Positions 35,092 to 47,215 of a DNA stretch of 64,000 nt are shown here, piece by piece. The stretch's first letter is position 1; each line of letters starts with the position of its first letter. The stretch is from the NCBI GenBank assembly GCA_018241325.1, contig JAFEEB010000038.1, positions 15,859 to 79,858 on the forward strand. Reading direction: 5' to 3'. Under the pieces are notes generated by a model, which made no database searches, was not told where the DNA came from, and saw only the letters and a list, made by a program, of their open reading frames with translations. This DNA is from Pseudomonadota bacterium (GTDB taxonomy: Bacteria > Pseudomonadota > Gammaproteobacteria > Burkholderiales > Burkholderiaceae_C). A program made the position numbers and the translations under genes.

Positions 35092-37779
35092 TCACGGCGT
35101 GCGCGCTTGCAGCGCCAGCGTCAGCAGGCGAATGTCGGGGTCATCCGGCGACGGGTGATCGACAAAGCCCAGCGCGCGGCCCAGCTCGCGCATGGCGCGG
35201 TTTTCCTTGAGCACCACGGCGGTCATCTCGCGCGTGCCGGCGGCGCGAAAGTAGCGGATCAGCTTGTCCATCAGCAGGTGGCCCAGGCCCGTGCCCTTGA
35301 GTTCGTGGCGCACGATGATGCCGAACTCGGCCTCGGTGTTGTCCGGGTCGGCCAGCGCACGCGCCACGCCCAGGGTCTGCTCGCGGCCCTCGGGGTTGGG
35401 CGCGGTGGCGATGAAGGCCATCTCGCGCGTGTAGTCGATCTGCACCATGCGCGCCAACTCGCTGCGCTCCATGTGCCGGCGGGTGTAGAACAGGCGCAGG
35501 CGGATGTCGTCGGGGTCCAGGCTTTCGAGAAAGGCGCGGTGCTGCGCCTCGTCCTCCGGGCGCACCGGGCGCAGCGTGAGGGTCTGGCCTTGCCATGCCG
35601 CGGTCTCGATCAGCTCGGCCGGGTAGGGCGCGATGGCGAAGTGGTGGGCGCCCGCGGGTTGCGCGGCGCTCACGCGCAAGCGCGCATCCAGCGCCATGGC
35701 GCCGGCGTGGTCGACCAGCAGGGGGTTGATGTCCAGCTCGGCCACCTCGGGCACATCGGCGAGCAATTGGGACACCGCCATCAGCGTGGCGATGACGGCG
35801 TCCAGGTCGGCCGGTGGCACGTCGCGCCAGCCGGCCAGCAGGCGCGCCGCGCGGGTGCGCCCGATCAGCGCGCGTGCCAGCGGGGCGTTCAGGGGCGGCA
35901 GGGCCATGGCGCTGTCCTTGAGCACCTCGACCGCCGTGCCGCCCTGGCCGAACAGGATGACGGGACCGAAGCTGGGGTCGATGCTGGCGCCGACGATGAG
36001 CTCCTGCGCCTGCGGCTTGCGCACCATGGCCTGCACGCTGAAGCCCTCCAGCCGCGCCTGCGGGTGGGTTTTGGCGATGCGCGCCCGCATGGCCTGCGCA
36101 GCGGCGCGCACATCCTGCGCGTCCTGCAGGTTGAGCGCCACGCCGCCCACGTCCGACTTGTGCGTGACGTCGGCCGACACGATCTTGAGCACCACCGGAA
36201 AGCCGATGCGCGCCGCCTCGTCGGCCGCGGCCTCGGCGTCCGGCGCGACCCTGCGGGTGGCCACCACCGGAATGCCGTAGGCCGCGCACACGGCCTTGGA
36301 CTCGGGCTCGCTCAGCCACGAGCGCCCCTCGGCCAGCGCGGCGGCGACGAGGCGGCGCACGGCGGCGGTGTCGGGCGCGGGCCGATCGGCGGGCGCGGCG
36401 GGTGGCGCCTCGGTCAGCTCGGCCTGGTTGCGCGCGTAGTCGTGCAGCATGCCGATGGCGGCCACCGCCTGCTCGGGCATGGCGTAGCAGGCCGTGCCGG
36501 CGTCCACGAACAGCTGGCGCGCGGGGGCCACCGCGGGGCCGCCCATCCACGCCGCCACCACGGGCAGCGCGCGCCGGTCGGCGGGGTGAATGACCGGGAT
36601 CATGGCGCGCGCAACGTCGGTGGCCGGCACGATGGCGGTGGGCGCGTGGATGAACAGCAGCGTGCCGCTCGCCTCGGGGTGGCGTGCCAGCGCCTGCAGC
36701 GCGTCCACGTAGTGCTGCGCGGGCGCGTCGCCGCGGAGGGTGACCGGATTGGCGTGCGACTCGCCGGGCCGCAGCACCGCGTCCAGCTCGCGCCGCAACG
36801 CATCGCCCGGGTCGGCCAGGGGCAGGCCATGCGCCGCCGCGGCGTCGGCCGCCAGCACCCCGGCGCCGCCGCCATTGGTGAGAATGGTGAGGTGCCGGTC
36901 AACGGGCGCCTTGAACCGCGTGAGGATTTCGGCGGCCAGAAAGAGCTGCTCCAGGCTGCCCACGCGCAGCATGCCGGCACGCGCGATGGCGGCCTCGTGC
37001 ACGGCGTCGGCGCCGGCCAGCGCGCCGGTGTGCGAGGCGGCGGCCTTTTGCCCCGGCGCGGTGCGCCCGGCCTTGATCACGATGACCGGCTTGTTGCGCG
37101 CCGCCGCGCGCGCGGCCGACATGAACTTGCGCGCATGCTCGATCGATTCGATGTAGAGCAGGATGGCGCGCGTGTGCGCGTCGCTGGCCAGATAGTCCAG
37201 CATGTCGCCGACGTCCACGTCGGCATGGTCGCCCAGCGCGACGAAGTGCGAAAACCCGATGCTGCGCGCCTGCGCCCAGTCCAGCATGGCCGTGACCAGC
37301 GCGTCGGACTGCGAGACAAAGGCCAGTGCGCCGCTGTGCGCCTCGGCGGGCGCCACGCTGGCGTTCAGCCGCGCGTGCGGTGCCAGCAGGCCCACGCAGT
37401 CGGGCCCCAGGATGCGCATCAGCGTGGGGCGCGCGGCGTCCAGCATGGCCTGCTTTTGCACCGGCGTGAGGCCGGCGCTGATGACCACGGCGGCCTTGGT
37501 GCCGGCCCGCGCCAGTTGCCCGATCAGATCGACCACCGTGGCCGGCGGGGTGCAGACCAGAGCCAGCTCGGGCACGCCGGGCAGTTCGCGCACGCGGGCG
37601 TAGCAGCGCTGGCCGTCCAACTGCTCGTATTTGGGGTTGACCGGCCAGACGGCGCCCTTGAACCTGCTGCCCCGCATGTTGTGCCACAGCGCGGCGCCGG
37701 CCGAGAGCGGCCGCTCGGAGGCGCCGATGACGGCCACCGATTGCGGGTTGAACAGTGAGTCGAGATTGCGGATGCTCAT
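35092..37779 (-). CDS. Acyl-CoA synthetase (ADP-forming)/GNAT fusion (Pat/AcuA-type)
   Basis: This 895-residue fusion has a CoA-binding domain at the N-terminus (SVAVIGASERPLSAGAALWH), a CoA-ligase part, an ATP-grasp domain (about 480-700) and a C-terminal GNAT domain (about 735-895, EFGIIVRHELKGTGLGHLLM). This architecture is that of protein lysine acetyltransferases PatZ/YfiQ and Pat, which acetylate and inactivate acetyl-CoA synthetase. The length fits. It diverges from yceI. Confidence 0.88.
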   Translation of the reverse strand: MSIRNLDSLFNPQSVAVIGASERPLSAGAALWHNMRGSRFKGAVWPVNPKYEQLDGQRCYARVRELPGVPELALVCTPPATVVDLIGQLARAGTKAAVVISAGLTPVQKQAMLDAARPTLMRILGPDCVGLLAPHARLNASVAPAEAHSGALAFVSQSDALVTAMLDWAQARSIGFSHFVALGDHADVDVGDMLDYLASDAHTRAILLYIESIEHARKFMSAARAAARNKPVIVIKAGRTAPGQKAAASHTGALAGADAVHEAAIARAGMLRVGSLEQLFLAAEILTRFKAPVDRHLTILTNGGGAGVLAADAAAAHGLPLADPGDALRRELDAVLRPGESHANPVTLRGDAPAQHYVDALQALARHPEASGTLLFIHAPTAIVPATDVARAMIPVIHPADRRALPVVAAWMGGPAVAPARQLFVDAGTACYAMPEQAVAAIGMLHDYARNQAELTEAPPAAPADRPAPDTAAVRRLVAAALAEGRSWLSEPESKAVCAAYGIPVVATRRVAPDAEAAADEAARIGFPVVLKIVSADVTHKSDVGGVALNLQDAQDVRAAAQAMRARIAKTHPQARLEGFSVQAMVRKPQAQELIVGASIDPSFGPVILFGQGGTAVEVLKDSAMALPPLNAPLARALIGRTRAARLLAGWRDVPPADLDAVIATLMAVSQLLADVPEVAELDINPLLVDHAGAMALDARLRVSAAQPAGAHHFAIAPYPAELIETAAWQGQTLTLRPVRPEDEAQHRAFLESLDPDDIRLRLFYTRRHMERSELARMVQIDYTREMAFIATAPNPEGREQTLGVARALADPDNTEAEFGIIVRHELKGTGLGHLLMDKLIRYFRAAGTREMTAVVLKENRAMRELGRALGFVDHPSPDDPDIRLLTLALQARTP

Positions 37780-37917
37780 GGGGTCAACCTGGTTTCAGCG
37801 ACGATCGGATGCGGCCCGGCCCGGCCAAGACCGGCGGCGAAGCTGCGCCAAGTCAAGGATGGCAGGGCGCGCCGCCGCCATACTGGATTTGTCGGCATTG
37901 TCTTTGGAGGATGACCC

Positions 37918-38493
37918 ATGCGCAAACGTCTGTCCACTTTTATCGGCCTGGCCCTGCTGGCACTTGGCGCGGCCCACGCCGAGCCGGCGCTCTACGCCCT
38001 GGATGCCGACCACACCTACGCCACCTTCGCCATCGACCACCACGGCGCCTCGGTCAACCGCGCGCGCTTCGACGAAGTGGCGGGCTCGGTGCGCTTCGAC
38101 CCGGTGGCCAAGGCCGGCGCCATCGACCTGTTCGTGCAGGTGGCCAGCGTCTACAGCGGCTCCCGGGGTTTCGACGAGCACCTGCTCTCGCCCGACCTGT
38201 TCGATGCGCGCCAATACCCGACCATGCGCTTCGTCTCGGATCGGCTGGTGTTCGACGGCGAGCGCCTCATCGAGGTGCCCGGCCAGCTCACGCTGCTGGG
38301 ACGCACGCTGCCGGTCACGCTCAAGGCCAATCAATTCAAGTGCTACCCCAACAAGCGCGCCAAGACCGAGGCCTGCGGCGGCGACTTCGAGGCGGTGATC
38401 GACCGCACCCAATGGGGCATGAACTACCTGGTGGACGCGGGCATGCCCAAGAACGTGCGCATCACGGCCACCATCGAGGCGTTCCGGCAGTAA
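37918..38493 (+). CDS. YceI-family periplasmic lipid-binding-fold protein
   Basis: This 191-residue protein has a signal peptide (MRKRLSTFIGLALLALGA, cleavage near AHA) and the lipocalin-like YceI domain with LDADHTYATFAIDHHG at the start and DRTQWGMNYLVD near the end. YceI proteins bind isoprenoid-type lipids; the ligand here is unknown. A Cys pair (FKCYPNK, TEACGGDF) is present in the C-terminal part. A GGAGGATGACCC ribosome site precedes the start. Confidence 0.88.
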   Translation: MRKRLSTFIGLALLALGAAHAEPALYALDADHTYATFAIDHHGASVNRARFDEVAGSVRFDPVAKAGAIDLFVQVASVYSGSRGFDEHLLSPDLFDARQYPTMRFVSDRLVFDGERLIEVPGQLTLLGRTLPVTLKANQFKCYPNKRAKTEACGGDFEAVIDRTQWGMNYLVDAGMPKNVRITATIEAFRQ

Positions 38494-38533
38494 GGCATTT
38501 TCAAGCCAAAACAGCCGATTGCGCTTTTGTGAC

Positions 38534-38560
38534 TGGCGCAGGCAGCTATTTATTTCATAG
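38534..38560 (+). repeat. Interspersed comamonad-type short repeat, intergenic copy
   Basis: GGCGCAGGCAGCTATTTATT resembles the 30-nt elements inside the methyltransferase gene and cas7. It lies downstream of yceI in a 268-bp convergent gap that otherwise holds only repeat-like sequence and a hairpin. Confidence 0.4.
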
Positions 38561-38708
38561 TGTTCGGAGCTGGCTGGCAGTCCCAGCCGCTGAGTCATTC
38601 ATGACGCGGCGCGCCATCCGCAGCGCATGAACCCAAAGAGTCGAACGGCCGCGGAGCAGGCCAGGCCAGCGATCGCCGTGGCCGGGGTCTCCCCGGTCAC
38701 TGGCGATG

Positions 38709-38722
38709 CCCCCTTGAGGGGG
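38709..38722. terminator. Candidate bidirectional hairpin between yceI and maeB
   Basis: CCCCCTTGAGGGGG is a compact GC stem with a TTGA loop located between two convergent genes. It is part of an intergenic block of a type I recall as recurrent in comamonads. No U tract follows, so terminator function is only suggested by position. Confidence 0.4.
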
Positions 38723-38761
38723 GAGGCGAAACATCGCGCAGCGAGTGGAGACTGGGGGTGT

Positions 38762-41077
<2,316 letters not shown>

Positions 41078-41509
41078 GATGTCTCCGGCAGCCGGTTGTT
41101 CTGGACGGACACAAGCCTACCCCAAAACAAGCGCACGCTGCCGTGAAGCCCATGAAAATATTCATCAAAATCAGCGCTAGCGCCCATACATTCAACGCTG
41201 CATGCTATTAAATGAATAGTACAAAACACCAGTGCACACCCCCTGTACCCGGTTGCCCGAGCGGGCGGCCAGCCAGCGCGGTGAGCCGTTGCATTCGTTG
41301 ACAAGGAAACCTTGTGGCGGCCGGGAAAAACTACGTGCCACGAAAACATCGATCTCAGCACCAACTGGAGAAAGCGACCCAAAGCCCGCCGTGCTGCGTG
41401 CGAAACTGCGAGAGGCTGCGTCGAATGTTGCCGGAGAGATGCGCGGCGCCGAAAGGCCCGGGACAAGAAGCGTGTTGATTGGCGGAAAACGAAACGGAGG
41501 GAGCGACAT
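41078..41509. other. 432-bp gap upstream of cas3 with repeat and palindrome
   Basis: No convincing gene is seen. The region holds an AT-rich interspersed repeat near 41168-41222 (ending TATTAAATGAATAGTAC). It also holds a TTGACA followed by the palindrome ACAAGGAAACCTTGT (41301-41315), and a GGAGGGAG ribosome site just before cas3. The palindrome overlaps the TTGACA, so it may be a cas operator, but no matching -10 is clear. Confidence 0.5.
41301..41315. promoter_or_regulatory. Palindrome overlapping a TTGACA upstream of cas3
   Basis: ACAAGG-AAA-CCTTGT is a perfect 6-bp inverted repeat whose left arm begins inside a TTGACA (41298-41303). It lies 195 bp before the cas3 start and could be a regulator site for the cas operon. 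Confidence 0.4.
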
Positions 41510-43774
41510 ATGTCCGAGCCCCTAGCTCATTCGGGCGGGCATTCGTTGGTGGATCACCTGCAATCGGTGGCGGCGCTTGCTGGCCGATTTGCTTACGCGT
41601 GGGATGCCGTCAGGGGCTCCGCATCTTGGGTCACTCTGGCAGGAAAGTGGCACGACCTGGGCAAGTATCGCTCTGGTTTTCAGCGCTACGTTCGCTTGGA
41701 TGAGGACGTACACATCGAACACCCTGTGACCGGGCGGAAAAAAACGCATTCCGCCGCTGGGGCGCTGTGGGCGATGCAACAGCTGGAGCAACAGCACGGC
41801 GCACCAGGCAAGCTGGCTGCGCGTGTGCTGGCCTACCTGATAGCCGGCCACCACGCCGGGCTGGCGGACTGGGAGAGCGATCTTGCAGTGCGCCTGAGCA
41901 ATGCGGACAGCGCGCAGGAATTGCAGGATGCGTTGGATGCACTGCCACCACAGGCCATCCTGGATGCGGGCGATTTCGTCCCTGACTTGAAGGCCATCCC
42001 CGGTGGAAAAGAAGGCTTTGCGCTGTGGGTGCGGATGTTGTTCTCCTGCCTGGTGGACGCCGATTTTCTCGACACCGAGGCGCATTTCGACGCGGGCAGG
42101 CCCGCGCGGCGCAGCGGTTTTTCCACCCTTACGCAAATGCACCAAGCATTCAATGCCTGGATGGCCGCGTTGCCAGTGCGTGACACACCCGTCAACGCCC
42201 TGCGCGCCGACATCTTGCGCCAGTGCCGCGCCCGGGCGGCTGGTAAACCGGGTTTTTTCTCGCTCACCGTGCCCACGGGTGGCGGCAAGACGCTGTCCAG
42301 CCTGGCCTTTGCGCTGGAGCACGCCCAGCAGCACGGCCAGCGGCGCGTGATCTACGCCATTCCCTACACCAGCATCATCGAGCAGACGGCCGACGTGTTT
42401 CGCAACGTCTTGGCCGCGCTGGGCGAGGAGGTGCTGGTCGAGCACCACAGCCAGGCCGAATCCGACCCGCAGGCGGAAACTGCGCGCAGCCGCCTGGCCT
42501 GCGAGAACTGGGACGCGCCGCTCATCGTCACCACCAATGTGCAGCTGTTCGAGTCACTGTTTGCCGCCAAGACCTCGCGCTGCCGCAAGCTGCACCGCAT
42601 CGCCGGCAGCGTCATCGTGCTCGATGAAGCGCAGCAGCTGCCGCCCGCGTTTTTGCAGCCGATTCTGGATGTGCTCAACTTGCTGGTGGCGCATTACGGC
42701 GTGACGGTGCTGCTGTGTACCGCCACGCAACCGGCGCTGGCCAGCACCGCGTATTTCGATGCCAATAAGAACCTGCGCGGCCTGAAGAATGTGCGCGAGA
42801 TCATCACCGACCCCGACGCGCTCTTTGCCGCCCTGAACCGCGTGCGCGTGCAACTGCCGACCGACTGGAACGCGCCCACGCCTTGGGAAGAAGTCGCCGC
42901 GCAGCTCACTGCAGAGGATTGCGTGCTCGCCATCGTCAGCACGCGCAAGGCGGCGCGCACCCTGCATGGCCTGATGCCACCGGGCACGCTGCACCTGTCG
43001 GCGCTGATGTGCGGCGCACATCGCCAGGCCGTCATCGCGCAGATCAAGGAACGGCTGCGGGCCAAGCGCGAAGGCCGCGACCTGGAGCCGCTGCGCGTTG
43101 TCAGCACCCAGCTGGTCGAGGCCGGGGTGGACATGGACTTCCCCGTCGTCTATCGCGCTCTGGCCGGGCTCGATTCCATCGCCCAGGCGGCAGGGCGCTG
43201 CAACCGCGAGGGGCTGTTGGCAGGCAAGGGCCGCGTGGTGGTCTTCGTGCCGCCCGAGCCGCCGCCCAAAGGCGCTTTACGCAAAGCGGCGCAGGCCTGC
43301 GTGAGCACGCTGCACGGCCGGCAGGCCGACCCGCTCGCGCGGCCCTTGTTCGAGCGCTATTTCCGTGAGTTCTATTACACGCAAGCGCTGGATGCGCACG
43401 CCATCGTGGACAAGCTCAAGGTCGAGCCGAGAACGTTGGCCGTGCAGTTTCGCAGTGCCGCCGAGGCCTTTCGGCTGATTGACGACGAGGACAGTGCCAG
43501 CGTGGTCGTGCGCTATGCCGCGCAGCACGATGAAATCGAAAAACTGCTGCGCATCTTGGCCACCGAAGGCCCGCAGCGTTGGCTGATGCGCAAGCTGCAG
43601 CGCTACACGGTCAGCATCCCGCAGCGCGAGGCCAACGCCATGCTGGCGCGTGGCGATTTGACGCTGGCCATGCCCGGTCTGTACGCGCTGCAAGATACTG
43701 ATAATTTGTACAGTAATATTCTGGGGCTGATGGCTGACGACAAGCTCTACAACCCCATCGGCTTTGCCTTGTGA
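41510..43774 (+). CDS. cas3: Cas3 helicase-nuclease, type I-C
   Basis: This 754-residue protein has an N-terminal HD nuclease domain (HD at 48-49 in KWHDLGKY, then GHHAGLADW) and an SF2 helicase (Walker A PTGGGKT near 255-261, DEAQ box at 372-375 and the C-terminal motif QAAGRCNREG). Cas3 unwinds and shreds target DNA recruited by Cascade. The start at 41510 follows a GGAGGGAG ribosome site. Cas3 first in a cas3-cas5-cas8-cas7-cas4-cas1-cas2 order is characteristic of type I-C. Confidence 0.95.
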   Translation: MSEPLAHSGGHSLVDHLQSVAALAGRFAYAWDAVRGSASWVTLAGKWHDLGKYRSGFQRYVRLDEDVHIEHPVTGRKKTHSAAGALWAMQQLEQQHGAPGKLAARVLAYLIAGHHAGLADWESDLAVRLSNADSAQELQDALDALPPQAILDAGDFVPDLKAIPGGKEGFALWVRMLFSCLVDADFLDTEAHFDAGRPARRSGFSTLTQMHQAFNAWMAALPVRDTPVNALRADILRQCRARAAGKPGFFSLTVPTGGGKTLSSLAFALEHAQQHGQRRVIYAIPYTSIIEQTADVFRNVLAALGEEVLVEHHSQAESDPQAETARSRLACENWDAPLIVTTNVQLFESLFAAKTSRCRKLHRIAGSVIVLDEAQQLPPAFLQPILDVLNLLVAHYGVTVLLCTATQPALASTAYFDANKNLRGLKNVREIITDPDALFAALNRVRVQLPTDWNAPTPWEEVAAQLTAEDCVLAIVSTRKAARTLHGLMPPGTLHLSALMCGAHRQAVIAQIKERLRAKREGRDLEPLRVVSTQLVEAGVDMDFPVVYRALAGLDSIAQAAGRCNREGLLAGKGRVVVFVPPEPPPKGALRKAAQACVSTLHGRQADPLARPLFERYFREFYYTQALDAHAIVDKLKVEPRTLAVQFRSAAEAFRLIDDEDSASVVVRYAAQHDEIEKLLRILATEGPQRWLMRKLQRYTVSIPQREANAMLARGDLTLAMPGLYALQDTDNLYSNILGLMADDKLYNPIGFAL

Positions 43775-43783
43775 AGGAGTTCC

Positions 43784-44440
43784 ATGCCCTCTCGCTTTTG
43801 CCTTGAAGTCGCAGGCCCCTTGGCCTGTTTCACCCGCCCGGAGATGAAGGTCGAGCGCGTGTCCTACGAGGTCATGACGCCGTCGGCCGCGCGCGCCGTG
43901 TTCGAGTCCATCTTGTGGAAGCCGCAAATCCGCTGGCGCGTGCAGTGCATCGAGGTGTTGCGCCCCATTCGCTGGATGAATTTGCGGCGCAATGAGGTCA
44001 GCGCCGTGGTCTCTACGCGCAATGTGCAGCAGGCCATGGCTGCGGGCAGCGGCCAGCTTGGGCTGTACGTGGAAGATGAACGTCAGCAGCGTGCCAGCCT
44101 GCTGCTGCGCGATGTGGCCTACCGCATCCACGCCGACCTGGAGCTGGCCGAGCGAAGCACCGACCCGCTCATCAAGTACGCCGAAATGTTCGCCCGCCGC
44201 GCCCGCAAGGGCCAGTGCGTGAACCAGCCCTACCTGGGCTGTCGTGAATTTGCCGCTGAGTTTGTGTTGGTCGAGGCGGATACGCCGCAGCCGCCGCCAA
44301 TTCAAGAATCCCGCTCTCTTGGCTGGATGCTGCACGACCTGGACTTCAGCCACCCCACCGATCCCCAGCCCCGTTTCTTCGATGCCAAGCTGGAATCGGG
44401 CCGAATCCAGGTGCCCGCCTTTTCGGAGACACGCGGATGA
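43784..44440 (+). CDS. cas5c: Cas5c (Cas5d), pre-crRNA processing Cascade subunit
   Basis: This 218-residue RAMP-fold protein starts with FCLEVAGPLACFTRPEMKVE, the type I-C Cas5 N-terminus. In I-C systems Cas5 cuts the repeat to make crRNA because Cas6 is absent, and no cas6 gene is seen here. It begins 9 bases after cas3, and the start of cas8c overlaps its stop by 4 bases. The candidate recognised hairpin is in the array repeat. Confidence 0.92.
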   Translation: MPSRFCLEVAGPLACFTRPEMKVERVSYEVMTPSAARAVFESILWKPQIRWRVQCIEVLRPIRWMNLRRNEVSAVVSTRNVQQAMAAGSGQLGLYVEDERQQRASLLLRDVAYRIHADLELAERSTDPLIKYAEMFARRARKGQCVNQPYLGCREFAAEFVLVEADTPQPPPIQESRSLGWMLHDLDFSHPTDPQPRFFDAKLESGRIQVPAFSETRG

Positions 44441-46221
44441 TTTTGCAAGCGCTCAACGACTACTACCGCCGCAAGTGCGACGACCCCGACCCGGCGCAGC
44501 GCCTGCCGGACTTCGGTATTGAAACCAAGGAGATTCCCTTCATCCTGGACTTGAGTGCCGACGGCGAGCTGCTGCAAATCCGCGATACGCGCGAGCCGCA
44601 GGGCAAGCGCAAGGTGGCGCAGGCGTTTCGCGTGCCCATGGGGGTGAAGAAGACCTCGGGCGTGGCCGCCAACCTGCTGTGGGACACGCTGGAATACGTG
44701 CTGGGCGTGGACACCAAGGGCAAGCCTGAGCGCGTGGCCGAGCAGCACGCCGCTTTCAAGGCACGCATTGCCGCTTTGCCCGCTGCGGTGCAGGCGGATG
44801 CAGGCGTGCAAGCCGTGCAGCGGTTTTTGCAGCGCTTTGACGCCAGTGCGCTGCAAAGTCACCCGGCCTGGACCGAGATGCTGGAGGCCAATCCGCTCCT
44901 GAGCTTTCGCCTGCATGGCGATGTGGAACTGGTATGCCAGCGCCCCGCCGTGGTGCAGGCGGCCTTGAACATGGCCACTGGCGACGATGACGCACCCCAG
45001 GCCATGTGCCTGGTGACGGGCGATGTGGCCCCGGTGGAGCGGCTGCACACCGCCATCAAGGGCGTGTGGGGCGCGCAGACCTCGGGGGCCAACATCGTCT
45101 CGTTCAACGCCCGCGCCTTCGAGTCCTACGGCAAGACCGAGCGCCAGGGCGAAAACGCCCCCGTGGGCCGCGCCGCCGCCTTTGCCTACACCACGGCCCT
45201 GAATCACCTGCTGCGCAAGAATTCGCCCCAGCGCATCCAGGTGGGCGATGCGTCCACGGTGTTCTGGGCCGAGCGCGATTCGGACTTTGAAACTGCCTTG
45301 GCCGACATTTTTGGCGACCCGCCCAAGGACGACCCTGACCAGGGCACACGCGCCGTCCACGCGCTTTTCGGTGCCATCCACAGCGGCAAGCTCGCCGGCC
45401 CTGAGGGCGACACGCGCTTTCATGTGCTGGGCCTGGCGCCCAACGCTGCGCGCATCAGCGTGCGCTTCTACCACTGCCTGCCGCTGCGCGATTTCGGCCA
45501 GCGCATCGCCCAGCACTTCAAAGACCTGGAGCTGGTGCGCGGGCCGCACGATGCGCCCTATCCCTCGCTGTTTCGCCTGCTCACCGCCGTGGCGCTGCAG
45601 GGCAAGGCCGACAACATTCCGCCCAGTCTGGGTGGCTCCGTCGTCGATGCCGTGCTGGGTGGCGAGAACAGCCCTTACCCGCGCCTGTGGCTCAACGCTG
45701 CCGTAGGGCGCTGCCGCGCCGAGCAGCAGGTGAGCTATGCACGCGCTGCTGCCATCAAAGCCTGCCTGAACCGCCAGATCCGTTTGCATCCCCGTGAAGA
45801 AAAGGAGTTTTTGCCCATGCTCGACCCCGACAACACCCACCCTGCCTACCGGCTGGGGCGGCTTTTTGCCGTGCTGGAAAAGGCCCAGGAAGAAGCCAGT
45901 CCAGGGCTCAACGCCACCATCCGCGACCGCTATTACGGCGCGGCGTCCAGCACGCCGGTGGCGGTGTTCACCACGCTGCTGCGCTTGAAGAACGCGCACC
46001 TGAAAAAGCTCAACCCTGGCCGTGCCCAGTGGTTTGAAAAGCTGCTGGGCGAGGTGCTATCGCCCGTGGCCGACTTTCCTGCCCACCTGGCCCTGCCCGA
46101 CCAGGGCCGCTTTGCCCTGGGCTACTACCACCAGCGCCAGGACTTCTTCACCAAGAAGCCCGCCACCGACAACGCCCCCGAAACCCATCCCAACACCAAC
46201 CCCGTAGGAGATTTGGCATGA
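44437..46221 (+). CDS. cas8c: Cas8c (Csd1), type I-C large Cascade subunit
   Basis: This 594-residue protein is the type I-C signature large subunit. Family blocks include [40 protein letters not shown] and [20 protein letters not shown]. It recognises the PAM and the target in the Cascade complex; a small Cas11 product is commonly translated from inside cas8c, but I cannot identify its internal start with confidence. It overlaps cas5c and cas7c by 4 bases each. Confidence 0.92.
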   Translation: MILQALNDYYRRKCDDPDPAQRLPDFGIETKEIPFILDLSADGELLQIRDTREPQGKRKVAQAFRVPMGVKKTSGVAANLLWDTLEYVLGVDTKGKPERVAEQHAAFKARIAALPAAVQADAGVQAVQRFLQRFDASALQSHPAWTEMLEANPLLSFRLHGDVELVCQRPAVVQAALNMATGDDDAPQAMCLVTGDVAPVERLHTAIKGVWGAQTSGANIVSFNARAFESYGKTERQGENAPVGRAAAFAYTTALNHLLRKNSPQRIQVGDASTVFWAERDSDFETALADIFGDPPKDDPDQGTRAVHALFGAIHSGKLAGPEGDTRFHVLGLAPNAARISVRFYHCLPLRDFGQRIAQHFKDLELVRGPHDAPYPSLFRLLTAVALQGKADNIPPSLGGSVVDAVLGGENSPYPRLWLNAAVGRCRAEQQVSYARAAAIKACLNRQIRLHPREEKEFLPMLDPDNTHPAYRLGRLFAVLEKAQEEASPGLNATIRDRYYGAASSTPVAVFTTLLRLKNAHLKKLNPGRAQWFEKLLGEVLSPVADFPAHLALPDQGRFALGYYHQRQDFFTKKPATDNAPETHPNTNPVGDLA

Positions 46222-47204
46222 GCCTGAACCAACGCTTTGATTTCGTCCTCATTTTCGACGTGCAAGACGGCAACCCCAACGGCGACCCCGACGCGGGCAA
46301 TATGCCGCGCCTGGATGCCGAGACTGGCCATGGTCTGGTGACGGATGTGGCGCTCAAGCGCAAGGTGCGCAACTTTGTCGGCCTGGTGAAAGACCAGGAG
46401 GAGCGCGCGCCCACGGAGGGCGAGAAGCGTTTTGAAATCTATGTGCGCGAGAAAGCCATCCTGAACCAGCAGCACGAGCGTGCCTATTCGGCATTGAATC
46501 TGGCCACAGCGCCCGAGGAACAAGCGCAAGCAGCTCTTGAATTAGGAGCAGATGAGGGCAAAAGGAAAAAAGCCGGCAAGGACAAACGCAAGGGCAGTGC
46601 CGACGAGGTCGGCCTGGCGCGCCAGTGGATGTGCCAGAACTTCTTTGACGTGCGCAGCTTTGGCGCGGTGATGTCCACGGGTGTGAACTGCGGCCAGGTG
46701 CGCGGCCCGGTGCAGCTCACCTTTGCCCGCTCGGTCGAGCCCATCGTGGCGCTGGAGCACTCCATCACCCGCATGGCCGTGGCCACCGAGGCCGAGGCTG
46801 AAAAGCAGCAGGGCGACAACCGCACCATGGGCCGCAAGCACACCGTGCCCTACGGCGTGTATGTGGCGCATGGCTTTGTCTCGTCTTTCCTAGCCAAGCA
46901 AACCGGCTTTGGTGCGGATGATCTGGAACTGCTGTGGCAGGCGCTGTCGCAAATGTTCGAGCACGACCGCAGCGCCGCGCGTGGGCAGATGGCCACGCGC
47001 GGGCTCTACGTGTTTGCGCACGACAGCGAGCTTGGCAATGCCCCGGCGCACGCACTGTTCGAGCGCCTGACGGTCACGCCGCGCGAGGCGGGGCAAGTGG
47101 CTCGCAGCTTTGGCGCCTACGGCGTGACGTTTGACGGGCAGGGCCTGGAGGTGGGTACCCAGGTGCAAGCGGCGCCAGGCGTCACGTTGCGCCGCCTTTG
47201 CTGA
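46218..47204 (+). CDS. cas7c: Cas7c (Csd2) Cascade backbone with internal expansion
   Basis: This 328-residue protein has standard Csd2 blocks: [20 protein letters not shown] at the start, [20 protein letters not shown] in the middle. It forms the crRNA-binding backbone of Cascade. It is longer than usual Csd2 (about 280-290). The extra stretch, roughly residues 93-135, is a charged Ala/Glu/Lys segment ([19 protein letters not shown], then a Lys-rich run), encoded partly by a short interspersed repeat at 46521-46550. The stretch is in frame and flanking blocks are intact, so the gene is probably functional. Confidence 0.9.
   Translation: MSLNQRFDFVLIFDVQDGNPNGDPDAGNMPRLDAETGHGLVTDVALKRKVRNFVGLVKDQEERAPTEGEKRFEIYVREKAILNQQHERAYSALNLATAPEEQAQAALELGADEGKRKKAGKDKRKGSADEVGLARQWMCQNFFDVRSFGAVMSTGVNCGQVRGPVQLTFARSVEPIVALEHSITRMAVATEAEAEKQQGDNRTMGRKHTVPYGVYVAHGFVSSFLAKQTGFGADDLELLWQALSQMFEHDRSAARGQMATRGLYVFAHDSELGNAPAHALFERLTVTPREAGQVARSFGAYGVTFDGQGLEVGTQVQAAPGVTLRRLC
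46521..46550 (+). repeat. Short comamonad-type repeat inside cas7c
   Basis: The 30-nt segment begins CAAGCGCAAGCAGCT and ends AGGAGCA, encoding [10 protein letters not shown]. It matches 23 of 30 positions of the copy in the methyltransferase gene, in the same reading frame. Confidence 0.6.
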
Positions 47205-47215
47205 ACGGGGCTGAC

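Noticed and set aside
44437..46221. Internal Cas11c gene inside cas8c
   Set aside because: I-C systems often translate a small Cas11 from within cas8c, but I could not identify a convincing internal start and ribosome site.
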